This document shows, in pieces, positions 21,370 through 31,501 of a DNA stretch of 64,000 nt. The translations under genes were made by a program, and so were the position numbers. The notes beneath the pieces are model-generated. The model had not been told where the DNA came from. It worked only from the letters and a program-made list of their open reading frames with translations, and ran no database searches. The stretch lies in contig JAWKTK010000019.1 in the NCBI GenBank assembly GCA_041399205.1, forward strand, positions 62,001 to 126,000, in the 5' to 3' direction. The DNA comes from JAGQOZ01 sp041399205 (lineage in GTDB: Bacteria > Planctomycetota > Planctomycetia > Pirellulales > Pirellulaceae). Position 1 is the stretch's first letter. Each line of letters starts with the position of its first letter.

Positions 21370-23252
21370 CTATGGCTCAGAACGCCTGCGAATCAAAATG
21401 ATCCAATCTCCGACCCGCTCTGATCGAGGCTGTCCCAGCTTGACAGCATCGCCTCCCGTCACTCGCCGCACGGTACCCGCCGTCACATGCCCCCCGTTTT
21501 CTGGATCGAACCAGGTTACCTCGAACTCCCCGTTCGCGGCAGTCAAATCGAGTGTGGCGGCATCACGGTTGTTCGCCAAGTAAACGACATAAGATTCGTT
21601 CGCTTTAGCCAGACAATACGCCGTGTTCTCGTGCTGCGAATTCCCGACCAGTTCGTCTCGAGGCTGCATTTCCCAAAATCGGATATCGTTATCGTGGAAA
21701 AAGCGAATTGCGATGCGACAATAATCCCAGCTTTGGTCTCGACTTCGCCAGTCCTGGCAGTTCAGGTCATTTTGGACAAACTGATACCCAAAATAGTATT
21801 CCACTCCTGCCCCGCCACCCATCAGTGTTCCCCACAGCGTTTGTTGCCGAACTTGGTGTTGCGTGTAAACTCCCTTTCCTTGTTTGTCATGTCCATCAAA
21901 ATCTTGGTAGCCCAAATCAGGACATTGCCCATGAGCTGCAGATCCTGATTCGTCAAATGCCACAACCCATGGCTGGTTGGTTTTGGCTGAAACTTGCACC
22001 CAGTGCACCGTCTGACGATGCGTCTGGCTGATGTGGCTATTTTGCAGCGAAAGACCGGTCAACAGCGGCGAACTTAAGTGCGGTTCGTAGACCTTCTTTT
22101 GCTGATCCGGAAATGTGTGTATCACGCGATGATGACCATATGGATCCAGCCGCTTCAAGTATTCCAGCATCGCTTGTTGCTCTTCGAACGACTGCGTATT
22201 CTCTTCGCCCAAATTCCAATTCAGAGCCAAATTGTGACTGAATCGAGCGACCAGCTCGCGGCAATACAGCTTACGTTCGATACCTAATGCACCTCCGTCT
22301 AATGCTTCCGGCACTGAAGCACTTCTTCCGTTGCGCTGGTCATCATTTTCCGTTTCTTGCATTTTGAAGTGCAAATACATACCTCGCCGAGTCGCGTGAT
22401 CAAAGACAATGCTCCACTGGTCCAGCTTGCTGCAATCGTAGTGCAGCTTGTCTTCACGTTGAACAAACGGCCACACGTTATCGCCATCGCCGCCTGCGTT
22501 GTAGGTCAGAAACGAAAACGCGTTACACCCTTTGTCCGCCAGATAATTCACCGCTCCGATCAGACCTTTGCCCTTATGGCCTTGCCAAACAGGATCGCCG
22601 GATTGCCAGTCTCGGACATGCGGTTGCCATGTCTTCAACGGAGCGAGATTTGGTTTTCGAGCGACCGTTCCGTCAAAATCTTCGTAAGCCAGTAATGTTT
22701 CAGGCGCGTCGGCTCCCACCTTCAAAAGTATCGACCACTGCCTGCAAAGCGAAGATACCGTTGGCCCACATACTGCAAACGACCTTCGGCTCGCAAATCT
22801 GGTCGCACCTTATCACTTTCCGTGACCAGCACGTCGCCCGTCAAACCATGAACTGCTGGCACAGGCTCAGATTCCGCGTTATCGTCCACCGCAGTAAGAC
22901 GTCCTTGCAGAAAAGACGTTTCATACTGCCATCGACCTGTCGCATCGGGCACGAAATGCGAACGCCACACACGCCCCTGGGTTGCCGACGAATTGGCCGC
23001 ATCGCCATCTGCCGCGAAATAACCAAGCGTCCGAAAACTTCGACCACTTTCATGACGCCACACCACGGTTACGTCATAGTCCGTAAACGGATTGGGATAA
23101 TTGTCTCGTTCGGACGTCTCCGGGCCCTGAATGTCCAGCGTCAATTTGTGCCAGACTTTGGGTTCGCCCGTTAGAATCGCATCGTCACCTGCCACATCAC
23201 TCAACGCCAACGTCGGAAGCAATACCGCCATCCATAAGTAACTTTGCCGCAT
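21370..23252 (-). CDS. DUF5060 domain protein (glycoside hydrolase-like), frameshift near 22724
   Basis: An exported protein of about 627 residues: signal peptide, DUF5060 beta-sandwich (WHKLTLDIQGPETSE; NPFTDYDVTVVWRHESG), then a TIM-barrel-like region (NYLADKGCNAFSFLTYNAGG) and a C-terminal putative collagen-binding-like domain. Proteins of this type are predicted carbohydrate-active enzymes in marine and soil bacteria. The frame breaks at 22724-22727: the T-run on the coding strand is one base short, so RYFLKVGADAPETL becomes RYF-stop. Both halves are otherwise intact and collinear, so this is one gene. The ATG at 23252 begins the signal peptide. Confidence 0.85.
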
Positions 23253-23395
23253 CACTGAATTCGCTCCCAAATACTCCGTAACATCGCGTGCTCAGAATCA
23301 TCGGTGCGTTCGTCAATGAACAGGCTCGCAACGCAATGATTGGCCGAACCACCGTAGCCGTTGCACTTAGACGGGAAATATTTGCAACGCCGAAA

Positions 23396-26300
23396 TTATA
23401 CCAACGAATTGACGTCGCTGGGCGGTGACTCTTCGCTATCGTCATCAATGACGTTCGCCTGGAATGTGGACGCAAAATGTTCGAGCCAGGCGTTGTTGGG
23501 CATTTGATAGGGACGAAACTTTTCGGATTCGCCTCGAGTGTCATCATACAACAATGCTCGATATGCGCCCAAGTGACTGGCCGCAGCCGAATCCATTAGA
23601 TTGCTGCTATCGACGGCACTCATTTGAAATAGAATCCGCAGCCCGAAGTCTCGCAGCCGACTGCGTTCAAACCACCGAGTCAGATTCTTGTACGAATCGC
23701 ACCAACAGACAACATGCATTCCCAGCGGAGCGCCGTCCTTCAGCAGCGATTGCAATACCTTGCTGGGACTGGTCGCAGCGGAATCGTCACCAGCTGCTGA
23801 ATCCAAAATCATCTTCCGATGTTTGAAGACTTCGAAAACGCGCCCAAATCGTGAATCACCAAAAAGTGGATGGATAGCGAGTCTCCGGATCATCTTGTCG
23901 ACGCTTGAGTTCGTCCGCCAACTCCCGCATCGCCTTGTCGGCGCCGTTCGGCCCGACAACCTGAATCTGTTCAGGAAAATGCTGCGCCAAACGATCGCCG
24001 AACAGAGTTTCGCCCGTATCCGCCCGCAGTCCATCCAACACCACAAACCTGGCGATACCGTTCACATCTGTGGAAGCGGGTTGAATCAAACTAAGCATCG
24101 CGGCAGATACGATCCCCATCGCCAATTCCGGGCTCTGGCCAGACAGCAACAGATTCGTTCCATGCTGGCGACCAAACCGTACGTGCGTCGGCTCTTTAAT
24201 GGCCACCGGATCGCCCAGCCACGCAACCGTTCGTTCGGCTTCTTCTTGGTCAGCACCCAGCAGGTACGGATTGGCGTCCAAGGCCGCAGCCGCATTTCCT
24301 TCAAAGACAATCGGCGACGGCAAATGAACAAATTCACATGACGCTCGTTCCGTAAGTTGCTGCAAATAGGAATGTCGCTGTTGATCGGTGAGCCAAACAA
24401 CTTGAAACAACGAATTCCCTTCCACTGTTCCACTAGTGTCGTTGTAGATCGCTTCGCCTGGACGGTTTAGCAGCCGAGCCGCATTGTTGTCTTCACTAAG
24501 AATCAGATGCGAATCAGCTTCACTACACTGCAGGGCAATGCGAATCCCCATCTGACCGATAGTGCTGCGAGCCAACGAATAAGCGCCGGCCAAAGTTTGC
24601 GAACCCAGCACCACGTGCATCCCAAACGCTCGGCCTTGGCGAACAATTCGATCCAACAGCAAGGAAGCGTCGTGAGAAATGCGATCATCGTTGACAAAGA
24701 ACTCTTGAAATTCGTCCACGATCAACAGCAGACGAGGCATTGGTTCGGCCGAATTCGCTTCTCGAAACGCCGCCAAGCTTTGGACACCGGCCTGCCGAAA
24801 CAGATCACCTCGCCGTCGCAGTTCCTGATCCAAATTTTCCAAAACACTCATGCCGAATTCACGTTCGCTTTCAATCGCGATCACTCGTGCATGCGGCAAT
24901 TGCAAATCCGCATACGGCTTGAACTCAACACCCTTTTTGAAGTCAATCAAATAGAACTGCACTTCAGCCGGACTGTAGTGCAGTGCCAAATTGGTAATCA
25001 AGGCGTGCAGCAATGTCGACTTACCAGAACCGGTTTTACCGGAAATCAAAACGTGCTGAGACGTTCCATGCCCCAAGGAAAGCGTTTGCAGTTTTGTGGC
25101 GCCAGCTCGGCCCAGTGCCACGTTCAATTCGTTGGCAGACGACTCTCGCCAGATTTGACTTGGCGTCGGAGCAACTTTTTCGAACGCCACTTCCACTCGG
25201 TTGTCTCGCAACGCCTGCTGGCCCGCTCGCTTCAAGAATTCGGTAACGGTTTGTTCGTCTGGCGAAGGCCCTATTTCTACCGGAAACGGATGCAGCGACT
25301 CTTCTTTCCAGCGGAACGAACTTGTCGCCTCGTCCCAGCACAACACGTTAGCATGTTCCTCCAGCGAATTCGGTGCAAAGTTTTTGGGCAAAGTATCGTT
25401 GCCCGCATAGCTGATTAGCGTGTAAACGCCACATTTCGCTCCGCTGGCACAGATACTGGCCAAACGCCGCTGAGCCTCATCCGAAAAGGAAGTGGGAAAA
25501 TTGGCGATGACCAAAATTTGAAATGGTTCAGCCACTTCACCAGCATGTTGATTGTATTGCTGGATCGACTGGAATTCGTTCCGCAGATACTTTTGAATCA
25601 CGTTCTCCATATGCTGCGTCAGATCTGCTAGCCGCTGGGAAATGTGCGACGAATCGGTCCAAATTCGACTGTGGACCAGCAGTTCGTCATAGTCGGCCAA
25701 GTGCATCAACGCCGAAAAGTCTTGTCCCAGGCCAACCGGATCAATGATGGTGAAGCGAACCTTGCCCGGAGGAAAATTCGCTAAGATTCGCAGCATGACG
25801 TGCCGCATCAACTGCGAAGCGACCTGCTGACCGCCACGGCCCGTGTCGATGAGCAACGAACCATGTTCGGGATACGACAACATCGCCGGAAGCACTATCT
25901 GTTTTGATTCACTTGCTGCCGAATCGACGTCTAGCGTCATGACAGGCAACGCCACTTTTGCAAACGGGACAGCAGCCGGCGGTTGCGTAGGCCAATGCCA
26001 CGCATCGTTTAACATTTCCGCTAACGACGATTCATGGCGCTGGGCAACTTCCAGCGTCTCGACAAGCATTTTTTGAAAATCATCATTCGCTGTTTGCCAT
26101 GTTTGATGCAATCGCTTGGTGTCATGCTGCAGGCGGTCATCCAATTCGCGTGATTGCTGCTGAAACAGCGAGGTGCGATCAGCCTTGGACTGTTCCAATT
26201 GCTGCTTCGCGAGTTCCAACTGTGGATGAATTTGGGATTTTGCCGTCTGACACTGTTTTTCCCAATCCGCTTCCAGTTCTTTCAATCGCCGGCGAAACAG

Positions 26301-26642
26301 CGATTCCAGTCGTTGGCGACGTCGACGAAACGCCTGTTCGGCAGCTGCTGCTTTCTCTTCTTTTTCCTCCAAGGCAAGTCGCTGGTTCTGTTGGTGTTGC
26401 GTTGCCAGTCGTTCCAGCGCCGATTCGAATTCGCGTTTCCCGCTCTGACTTGCAGACCGAATCGCACCGCTGGCCTTTGCGGCAGTATGCGAGAAAGGCT
26501 GCTGCCATTCTCGAGCCGCATTCGTTGCCAGACTCTTGAACACAAAGTGGACAACACCGACAACAAACAGCGGACCAAGCAGCGTTGTGGCCGCCCAAGG
26601 TATCGGCGCGAATTCAAAAAAACGTCCCACTGGATATGCCAT
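23396..26642 (-). CDS. EccC-like FtsK/SpoIIIE ATPase with coiled-coil N-terminus, frameshift near 23861
   Basis: About 1080 residues. A hydrophobic anchor lies at residues 16-38, followed by a long charged coiled coil (about 60-215). Three FtsK/SpoIIIE-like ATPase modules can be traced. The first (about 245-500) has a degenerate P-loop (IDTGRGGQQ) and QILVIANF in place of Walker B. The second is canonical: SGKTGSGKSTLL near residue 534 and LLLIVDEFQEFF near 636. The third has a degenerate P-loop (SGQSPELAMG, near 830) and FLVIHDL across a broken frame. The break needs two single-base deletions, in the A-run 23861-23865 and the C-run 23843-23845; the C-terminus then continues to 23396. Type VII secretion EccC/EssC motors share the three-module plan. 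It ends an operon with WXG100-like genes. Confidence 0.85.
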
Positions 26643-26654
26643 CGCGGTTACCGA

Positions 26655-27311
26655 CTATAGCAACAACAGGACTGTCCAAACTTCATCAAGAAATCGATTG
26701 ACTACCAGACGACGGTACGCATGCATTTGAGTAGCAAATTCGTCGTACCGATCCTGGAATTCGGCCAAATAGGCGGAACTCGCTTCCAACATGGCCGGCG
26801 GATCGAGCTTGCGGATTTCAAAGGACACATTGCGTTTGTGCAGCAATTCCGCCACCGCCGCAATCGCTTCGTCTAATTGGCCAGAACGAGCAATACAATT
26901 GGTGTTGTACTGTTTGTGCTGACGTACAGCTTCCTCTTTGTCCTTTTGAAAGTCGGACGTCAGATTGGCCGACGTGGTCGAATACGTAAAGTTCGCTTCT
27001 TCAATGGCCGAAGCTCGATGCTGGGCTACATCGTCAGACGTGATATTGCGGTCTGCGTGAGCTTGTTCGACTTGCTGTTCGTAATGTAAACGCGCAGCTT
27101 CTAGTTGTTCCAATAGTTGATCTTCCAACTGCCGAACTCGTTGCCCAGTCTCCTGCGTTTCCGCTTCAATCGATTGTTCAAATTCCACTTGCAGTGTTTG
27201 CTGGCGTTGATCGATTTCCTGGCGCAGCGTTGTCAATTGGTTCGAGACATCGCGAGCACATTCCTGCAGCGATTTCCACGCTTGAGCTTGTTGACGAACA
27301 GAATGAGTCAT
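26655..27311 (-). CDS. Coiled-coil protein of the WXG/FtsK operon
   Basis: A 218-residue protein, almost entirely helical and rich in Gln and Glu, with heptad-like stretches (QLEDQLLEQLEAARLHYEQQ). The C-terminus (residues about 195-218) ends in a hydrophobic WTVLLLL. No family is recognised. It ends 12 bases before the FtsK-like gene start, so co-translation is likely. The FtsK-like protein has its own coiled-coil N-terminus, so a direct coiled-coil contact between the two is a reasonable inference. No signal peptide is seen. Confidence 0.7.
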   Translation of the reverse strand: MTHSVRQQAQAWKSLQECARDVSNQLTTLRQEIDQRQQTLQVEFEQSIEAETQETGQRVRQLEDQLLEQLEAARLHYEQQVEQAHADRNITSDDVAQHRASAIEEANFTYSTTSANLTSDFQKDKEEAVRQHKQYNTNCIARSGQLDEAIAAVAELLHKRNVSFEIRKLDPPAMLEASSAYLAEFQDRYDEFATQMHAYRRLVVNRFLDEVWTVLLLL

Positions 27312-27351
27312 GCGAGCGAACCAGTGCTATGTTTCGGGAAAGTTGACAACC

Positions 27352-27588
27352 TTAGTCCTGTGACTGTTCCGAACAATCCGTTTTGACTTTTGCATACATT
27401 TCTTCTACTTCACGAACCTCCGCCATTAACAAACGCAGTTCCGGCAGAATGGGATCCAAAAAGTTCTTTTCAAAATCACGAGCCGTCTTATCATGCCAAT
27501 AGGGCTTGGTGTCCAACCAAGCGTCATGCAACTCTTTGGTGGCATGCTGAATCCGAGCAACACTGCTGGCAAGATCGCAGATTCTCAT
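27352..27588 (-). CDS. Small WXG100-like protein (78 aa, W-x-D variant)
   Basis: A 78-residue helical protein. Two predicted helices flank a turn with YWHDKTARDFEKNF (residues 30-43). The pattern W-x-D-x5-F is the same, with identical spacing, as in the WXG100-like protein at 28122-28390, which supports a shared helix-turn-helix fold. The C-terminal half (LPELRLLMAEVREVEEMY) is amphipathic. Canonical WXG100 proteins have W-x-G at the turn and a C-terminal Y-x-x-x-D/E signal; here Gly is replaced by Asp and the exact Yxxx[DE] signal is not seen. It starts 3 bases after the upstream stop and lies 40 bases before the coiled-coil gene. Confidence 0.65.
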   Translation of the reverse strand: MRICDLASSVARIQHATKELHDAWLDTKPYWHDKTARDFEKNFLDPILPELRLLMAEVREVEEMYAKVKTDCSEQSQD

Positions 27589-27591
27589 TTT

Positions 27592-28099
27592 TTACTCCGA
27601 AGCTGACGACTTTGATGAAACCGAACTCTCGGCATACTTGTCCAACGCTTCAATCATTTTTTGCAAGACCGCAATGGCCTTGGGCAAATCCGAATCAACC
27701 ATATTGGCAACCTTCCCTAACATGCCGCGAAATTCTTCTGTTTCATGTCGCACCACTGGCAGCCAGCGGCGAGTGTTCGCGTATTGTCGTTCTGTAAATG
27801 CCTTACGTTGCTTGGCCAACTGAACCGCTTTTTTTTCTTCAGTACAAGGAGGCCGATCTTCCGGGCGAATGGTAACTTGTTTGGCTTGCAACCGATTCTG
27901 CGCTTCCACCAGCGCTTTCACCGGCCATGCGCTTGCACCGGCCAATAGGACAAACGGTCTGATTCGATCCAGTCGAGCCCTCGGTTCGTTCAGATTTTAG
28001 CGAATCCAAACAGCTTTGCAGTGTTTTCACATAACGAATCAACGCCGACCGAAATCGTCGCAGAGCATCAATCAGAGTGACTTGCGCGGAACCAGACAT
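27592..28099 (-). CDS. Unknown helical protein of the WXG/FtsK operon, two frameshifts near 27930-28005
   Basis: About 168 residues once two indels are bridged. Frame 1 gives MSGSAQVTLIDALRRFRSAL from the ATG at 28099. A second frame gives LDWIESDRLSYWPVQ (about 27955-28000). The third frame carries LVEAQNRLQAKQV, then CTEEKKAVQLAKQRKA and NTRRWLPVVRHETEEF, to the stop at 27592. The three pieces read as one continuous helical protein with a central WPVQ turn. No enzymatic motif is visible and I cannot name the family. Position between two WXG100-like genes, with 22 and 3 bases of spacing, places it in the same transcript and suggests a chaperone, substrate or structural role. Confidence 0.65.
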
Positions 28100-28121
28100 C
28101 TTCTACGCCTTGAAATGGTGC

Positions 28122-28390
28122 TCAGCTTTGCAGGTATTCATCAATTTGATCTGCCTTCTTGGCCAAGTACGGCACGTGACGATCGGCCGACTCCAGGAAT
28201 CGAGCAATCATGCGCAAATGTTCTTCAAATTCTTCCGTAAACCGCTTGTGCTCTTGGTCTCGCCAAGTGGTCCCCAGTGCATGCAATTCACGGTTCAAGC
28301 TCCCCAAACGTTCTCGGAGTTCCGTGTTGAACTTCTTAAGATGGCGTGCGAATTGGCGCATTCTTCTGGATCGACAACCGCTTGCGGCAT
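28122..28390 (-). CDS. WXG100-like type VII secretion target, frameshift near 28361
   Basis: About 90 residues. The N-terminus MPQAVVDPEE starts at the ATG 28390 in one frame; a missing A in GAAGAAATG near 28361 shifts the rest (MRQFARHLKKFNTELRERLG, then LGTTWRDQEHKRFTEEFEEH, ending DQIDEYLQS). The central turn TWRDQEHKRF is a W-x-D variant of the WXG motif, with helix-turn-helix layout and a length typical of WXG100 proteins. These are secreted as helical-hairpin dimers through FtsK-type motors; the motor candidate is four genes downstream. It is the first gene of the operon. Confidence is fairly high for the family and moderate for actual secretion. Confidence 0.75.
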
Positions 28391-28611
28391 GGCATGAAAT
28401 CCTTGCTTCAAAGAGGAACAGCTTCCGGTCAGGCAATCAAGTCTCGCAACCGCACTGACGCTGTGTAGACGGCAAAACTCATTATAAGTTGAAACCATGA
28501 GGTTCGTCAACAAAGCCGCTCCCGCTCTCAGCATTCACTGCATTGCGCCCGCCGCCAATCGGCGAAATTTGTGCGATATTGACGATCGGTGGGAATGCGC
28601 CGACCAGCGGA

Positions 28612-29672
28612 CTACGCGGGCGGACCACCACCAGGACGACCAGTTGGACGAGGCGGCGGTGGTGGACAGCAATCTACGGGACAAACATCGTGACTGGCCC
28701 CCAAGCAGCCCAGAAACGCTTTTTCGCTGCGTCCCGTGATGCGTTCGTCAATCAAGTCTCATGCGGCAATAAAACGAGATGCGTTCCTGCGGTGGCCGAG
28801 CGAACAAATTTAATGTCCAGTTCAGCACAGACTTGCTTCGCTTCGGTATCTAGATCGAACAAGACTTCCATGTGGTCCGACAAAAAGCCAATCGGAACAA
28901 TCACCAAGTTTTGCAGGTTGCGTTCATTCTTGAGCTGCCGAATGTAGTCACAAATATCCGGTTCCAACCAAGGTTGCGTCGGAGGACCGCTGCGACTTTG
29001 AAACACCAGTTTGAAATCGGTAACACCCGCTCGCTCAGCGACTAACCGACACGCTTCGTCCAACTGCGCCAGATAATTCGATGTTTCGGCCATGCTAAGC
29101 GGAACACTGTGGGCTGTGAACGCGACGTGCAAGTTGGCTCGCTGTTCATTAGAAAACCGAGCCAACGCGTTTTGTAGTTCACCGGCCATGGCGTCCACGA
29201 AACCGGGATGATTGAAAAAGACGCGAAGCTTATCAATCTCCGGCGCTGCGACTCCAACTGCTTGCCGAGCGGCAATAATGTTCTCACGATATTGTCGGCA
29301 TCCCGAATAACTACTGAACGCCGACGTGACAAACGCGATCGCTCGTTGTATGCCGTCGTCCGCCATTTGCTGCAGCGTATCTACCAGCATCGGATGCCAA
29401 TTCCGATTTCCCCAATAGATCGGCAACCGAGGCCCGTGTTCGGACAGTTCTTGCTCCAACGCCGCAATGAAATCACGACACTGTTGATTAATGGGACTTA
29501 CACCACCGAAATGCTGATAGTGTTCGGCTACTTCCAACATTCGCTCTCGAGGTACATTTCGACCTCGCAGCACATTTTCCAAAAACGGCATCACATCGTC
29601 CGGCCCTTCCGGCCCACCAAACGAAACAACCAATATCGCGTCATATGCGGCGTCCTGAACCAGTTCAGCCAT
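28612..29672 (-). CDS. hemH: Ferrochelatase, C-terminus frameshifted near 28755-28785
   Basis: Ferrochelatase inserts Fe2+ into a porphyrin at the end of haem synthesis. Family motifs are clear: VVSFGGPEGPDDV near the N-terminus, HYQHFGGVSPIN, IYWGNRNWHP, FTAHSVP and GFLSDHMEVLFDLD. The start is the ATG at 29672 with AGGTAGG just upstream; longer in-frame extensions lack family similarity. The uninterrupted frame ends at 28752 after GTHLVLLPHET, but another frame continues directly with LIDERITGRSEKAFLG, a Cys-rich HDVCPVDCC and a Pro/Gly-rich tail to a TAG at 28612. Ferrochelatases normally continue past GTH with such a helix, so the stop at 28752 is probably caused by sequence error. The tail cysteines recall the Cys cluster of some [2Fe-2S] ferrochelatases. 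Confidence 0.88.
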
Positions 29673-29719
29673 CTGACCTACCTTTTTGCTATGAATTCGA
29701 AAACGACATCCGCCGCGTC

Positions 29720-30151
29720 TTATGCGCTGACCGGATCTTTGCCATCGCCTAGTCTTGCCAGCACTTCGTCCGTCAACGGAATGGCAAACGGCAGCTGATT
29801 TGCTGGAAACCGACAACAGGCAACTCGAATCTGCCCTTCGGCAACCAATTCGTCTTGTTCCAACATCTGGCACCGATAAGAAATGGTTTTACCATCATCC
29901 GCATGGACGTGCATATGAATGGTCAATTCGGCTCCGTACACGGCGGGGCGTCGGTATCGACATTCGGCAGACAACTTGGGAAAGCCGTACGTCCCCTTCG
30001 CATCTTGCATGACCACGTTTAGACCGACGCTGCGCAAGAATTCATGTTCGGCTTCTTCCATGTACCGAAAATAGTTGGTGAAGTGCGAAATCCCCGCCAT
30101 ATCCGTGTGCGAAAATTCGACTTTTCGACGCGTAACAAAAGACCGTTGCAT
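29720..30151 (-). CDS. Acyl-CoA thioesterase (4HBT/hotdog family)
   Basis: A hotdog-fold thioesterase of 143 residues. The motif VEFSHTDMAGISHFTNYFRYMEEA contains the Asp-x-x-Gly-x-x-(H)-(F)-x-x-Y pattern of the 4-hydroxybenzoyl-CoA thioesterase group (catalytic Asp near residue 17). It would hydrolyse an acyl-CoA; the substrate cannot be told. The ATG at 30151 is preferred because AGGAAAGCG precedes it at good spacing; an in-frame TTG lies 24 bases further upstream. It ends 47 bases before ferrochelatase and probably shares its transcript. Confidence 0.85.
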   Translation of the reverse strand: MQRSFVTRRKVEFSHTDMAGISHFTNYFRYMEEAEHEFLRSVGLNVVMQDAKGTYGFPKLSAECRYRRPAVYGAELTIHMHVHADDGKTISYRCQMLEQDELVAEGQIRVACCRFPANQLPFAIPLTDEVLARLGDGKDPVSA

Positions 30152-30247
30152 CGCTTTCCTGCTTCCAATTTTCAAGGGCGAATTGTCCGTCCCTTGGAAT
30201 CAGATTCTATGGAGCTAACGCGAGACGACAAGTGCACAGTCAACCAA

Positions 30248-31501
30248 CTAACGAGTCGGAATAATACGAGCAACAAAATTACCGAACCAACTGAACAGCA
30301 TCACGCCCAGCAAAAAAACGCCCAATAGCGTCGAAGAACGCGGCCCGTTGGTGGCTAACGACCACGTTGCGATCAGACCGACTGCGCCCAGCGTCACGGC
30401 ATAGATGATCAATGATCGCCGAGGCCAGCCGGGGTCGGCGCTAAACACACCCGAAACCGGGATCAACATTAACACCGACGCTAAGCTCAAAAACAACCCT
30501 GCGGGTTGGGACAGCAAGATCGCACCTACCGCGCTGCCAATCGACAGCACCAACAGCCCGCCTATCCAATTGGATGCGACAATTTCGTCATTCGATAAAA
30601 CCATGCGCCCAAACCGATCCAACCGGAGCACCAAATTGAACAGAGGTCGCGCACACCAGGTGAGCAGACAGAAAGCCAAATAGGCAAACATGATCGGCAC
30701 CACAAACGGGCGAATTGCAGCATGCTGCCCCAATCCTTTCAAGACCTGCATGATCAAAAACAGGCCCAAGATGATGCCCCATTGGCCTCGATCGGACAAA
30801 CGGCTCATGAACAAAAAGAACTTCAGGAAGATTCGATAGACGGGATTCCTGGCTTTCATCGCTTCCAACACGCCCAACCGAGCCCATTCCGAATCGGGCT
30901 CTAACCGCAGCGATTCGCGAAAGTGCTGCATGGCCTGCTGGTGGTTGCCGTCGTGCATGTAGGCCCAGCCTTGGTTCGCGTGCATAAAACTGTCTTCCGG
31001 GGCGTGCTGTAAAGCCTCTTGAATGGTCAGTTGCGCTTCCTGACGTCGCCCTAATTGCACTAAGGCCGTCGAACGAACATTCAGACATCCGGTGTGATCC
31101 GGATCTATTTGCAGCCCCTGATTGGCAGCATCCACGGCATCCTGCCAGCGCTTTTGCCGCAAGCCAATGGACCCCAGCAAGGCAAAACCGTCACAAAAAA
31201 ACGGATTCAATTGAATGGAACGTTCGACAACCTGCTGAGCGTGCCGAAACATATTTCGGTCATACAAGACATGCGCCATGGCGTAATAACCGAAGTAGTT
31301 ATCTGGTCCGCTGTGAATCGCAAGTTCCGCTTCCGAAGTCGCTTCGACATATCGTTTGCTTTCCGAAAGACACAACGCCAATACAGAATGAGCCAGTACG
31401 TCTGACGAATCCTCCAAAATGGCCTGCCGTGCTTCGTCCGCGGCCATTTCAAACCGAGACTGCTGGAACAACAACAATGCGCGATCTAGATGTACATTCA
31501 T
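30248..31501 (-). CDS. TPR protein with C-terminal membrane domain
   Basis: A 417-residue protein: an N-terminal half of about six TPR-like helical repeats (FQQSRFEMAADEARQAILED; FFCDGFALLGSIGLRQKRWQ; DSFMHANQGWAYMHDGNHQQ) and a C-terminal half (about 235-415) with about six membrane segments. TPRs mediate protein contacts, so this could be a membrane receptor or scaffold. Its ATG overlaps the stop of the upstream TPR-AAA+ gene by four bases (ATGA), so the two are translationally coupled and probably work together. Confidence 0.85.
   Translation of the reverse strand: MNVHLDRALLLFQQSRFEMAADEARQAILEDSSDVLAHSVLALCLSESKRYVEATSEAELAIHSGPDNYFGYYAMAHVLYDRNMFRHAQQVVERSIQLNPFFCDGFALLGSIGLRQKRWQDAVDAANQGLQIDPDHTGCLNVRSTALVQLGRRQEAQLTIQEALQHAPEDSFMHANQGWAYMHDGNHQQAMQHFRESLRLEPDSEWARLGVLEAMKARNPVYRIFLKFFLFMSRLSDRGQWGIILGLFLIMQVLKGLGQHAAIRPFVVPIMFAYLAFCLLTWCARPLFNLVLRLDRFGRMVLSNDEIVASNWIGGLLVLSIGSAVGAILLSQPAGLFLSLASVLMLIPVSGVFSADPGWPRRSLIIYAVTLGAVGLIATWSLATNGPRSSTLLGVFLLGVMLFSWFGNFVARIIPTR

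Noticed and set aside
29673..29873. Extended N-terminus for ferrochelatase
   Set aside because: The extension overlaps the thioesterase gene and has no family similarity, whereas the ATG at 29672 has a good ribosome-binding site.
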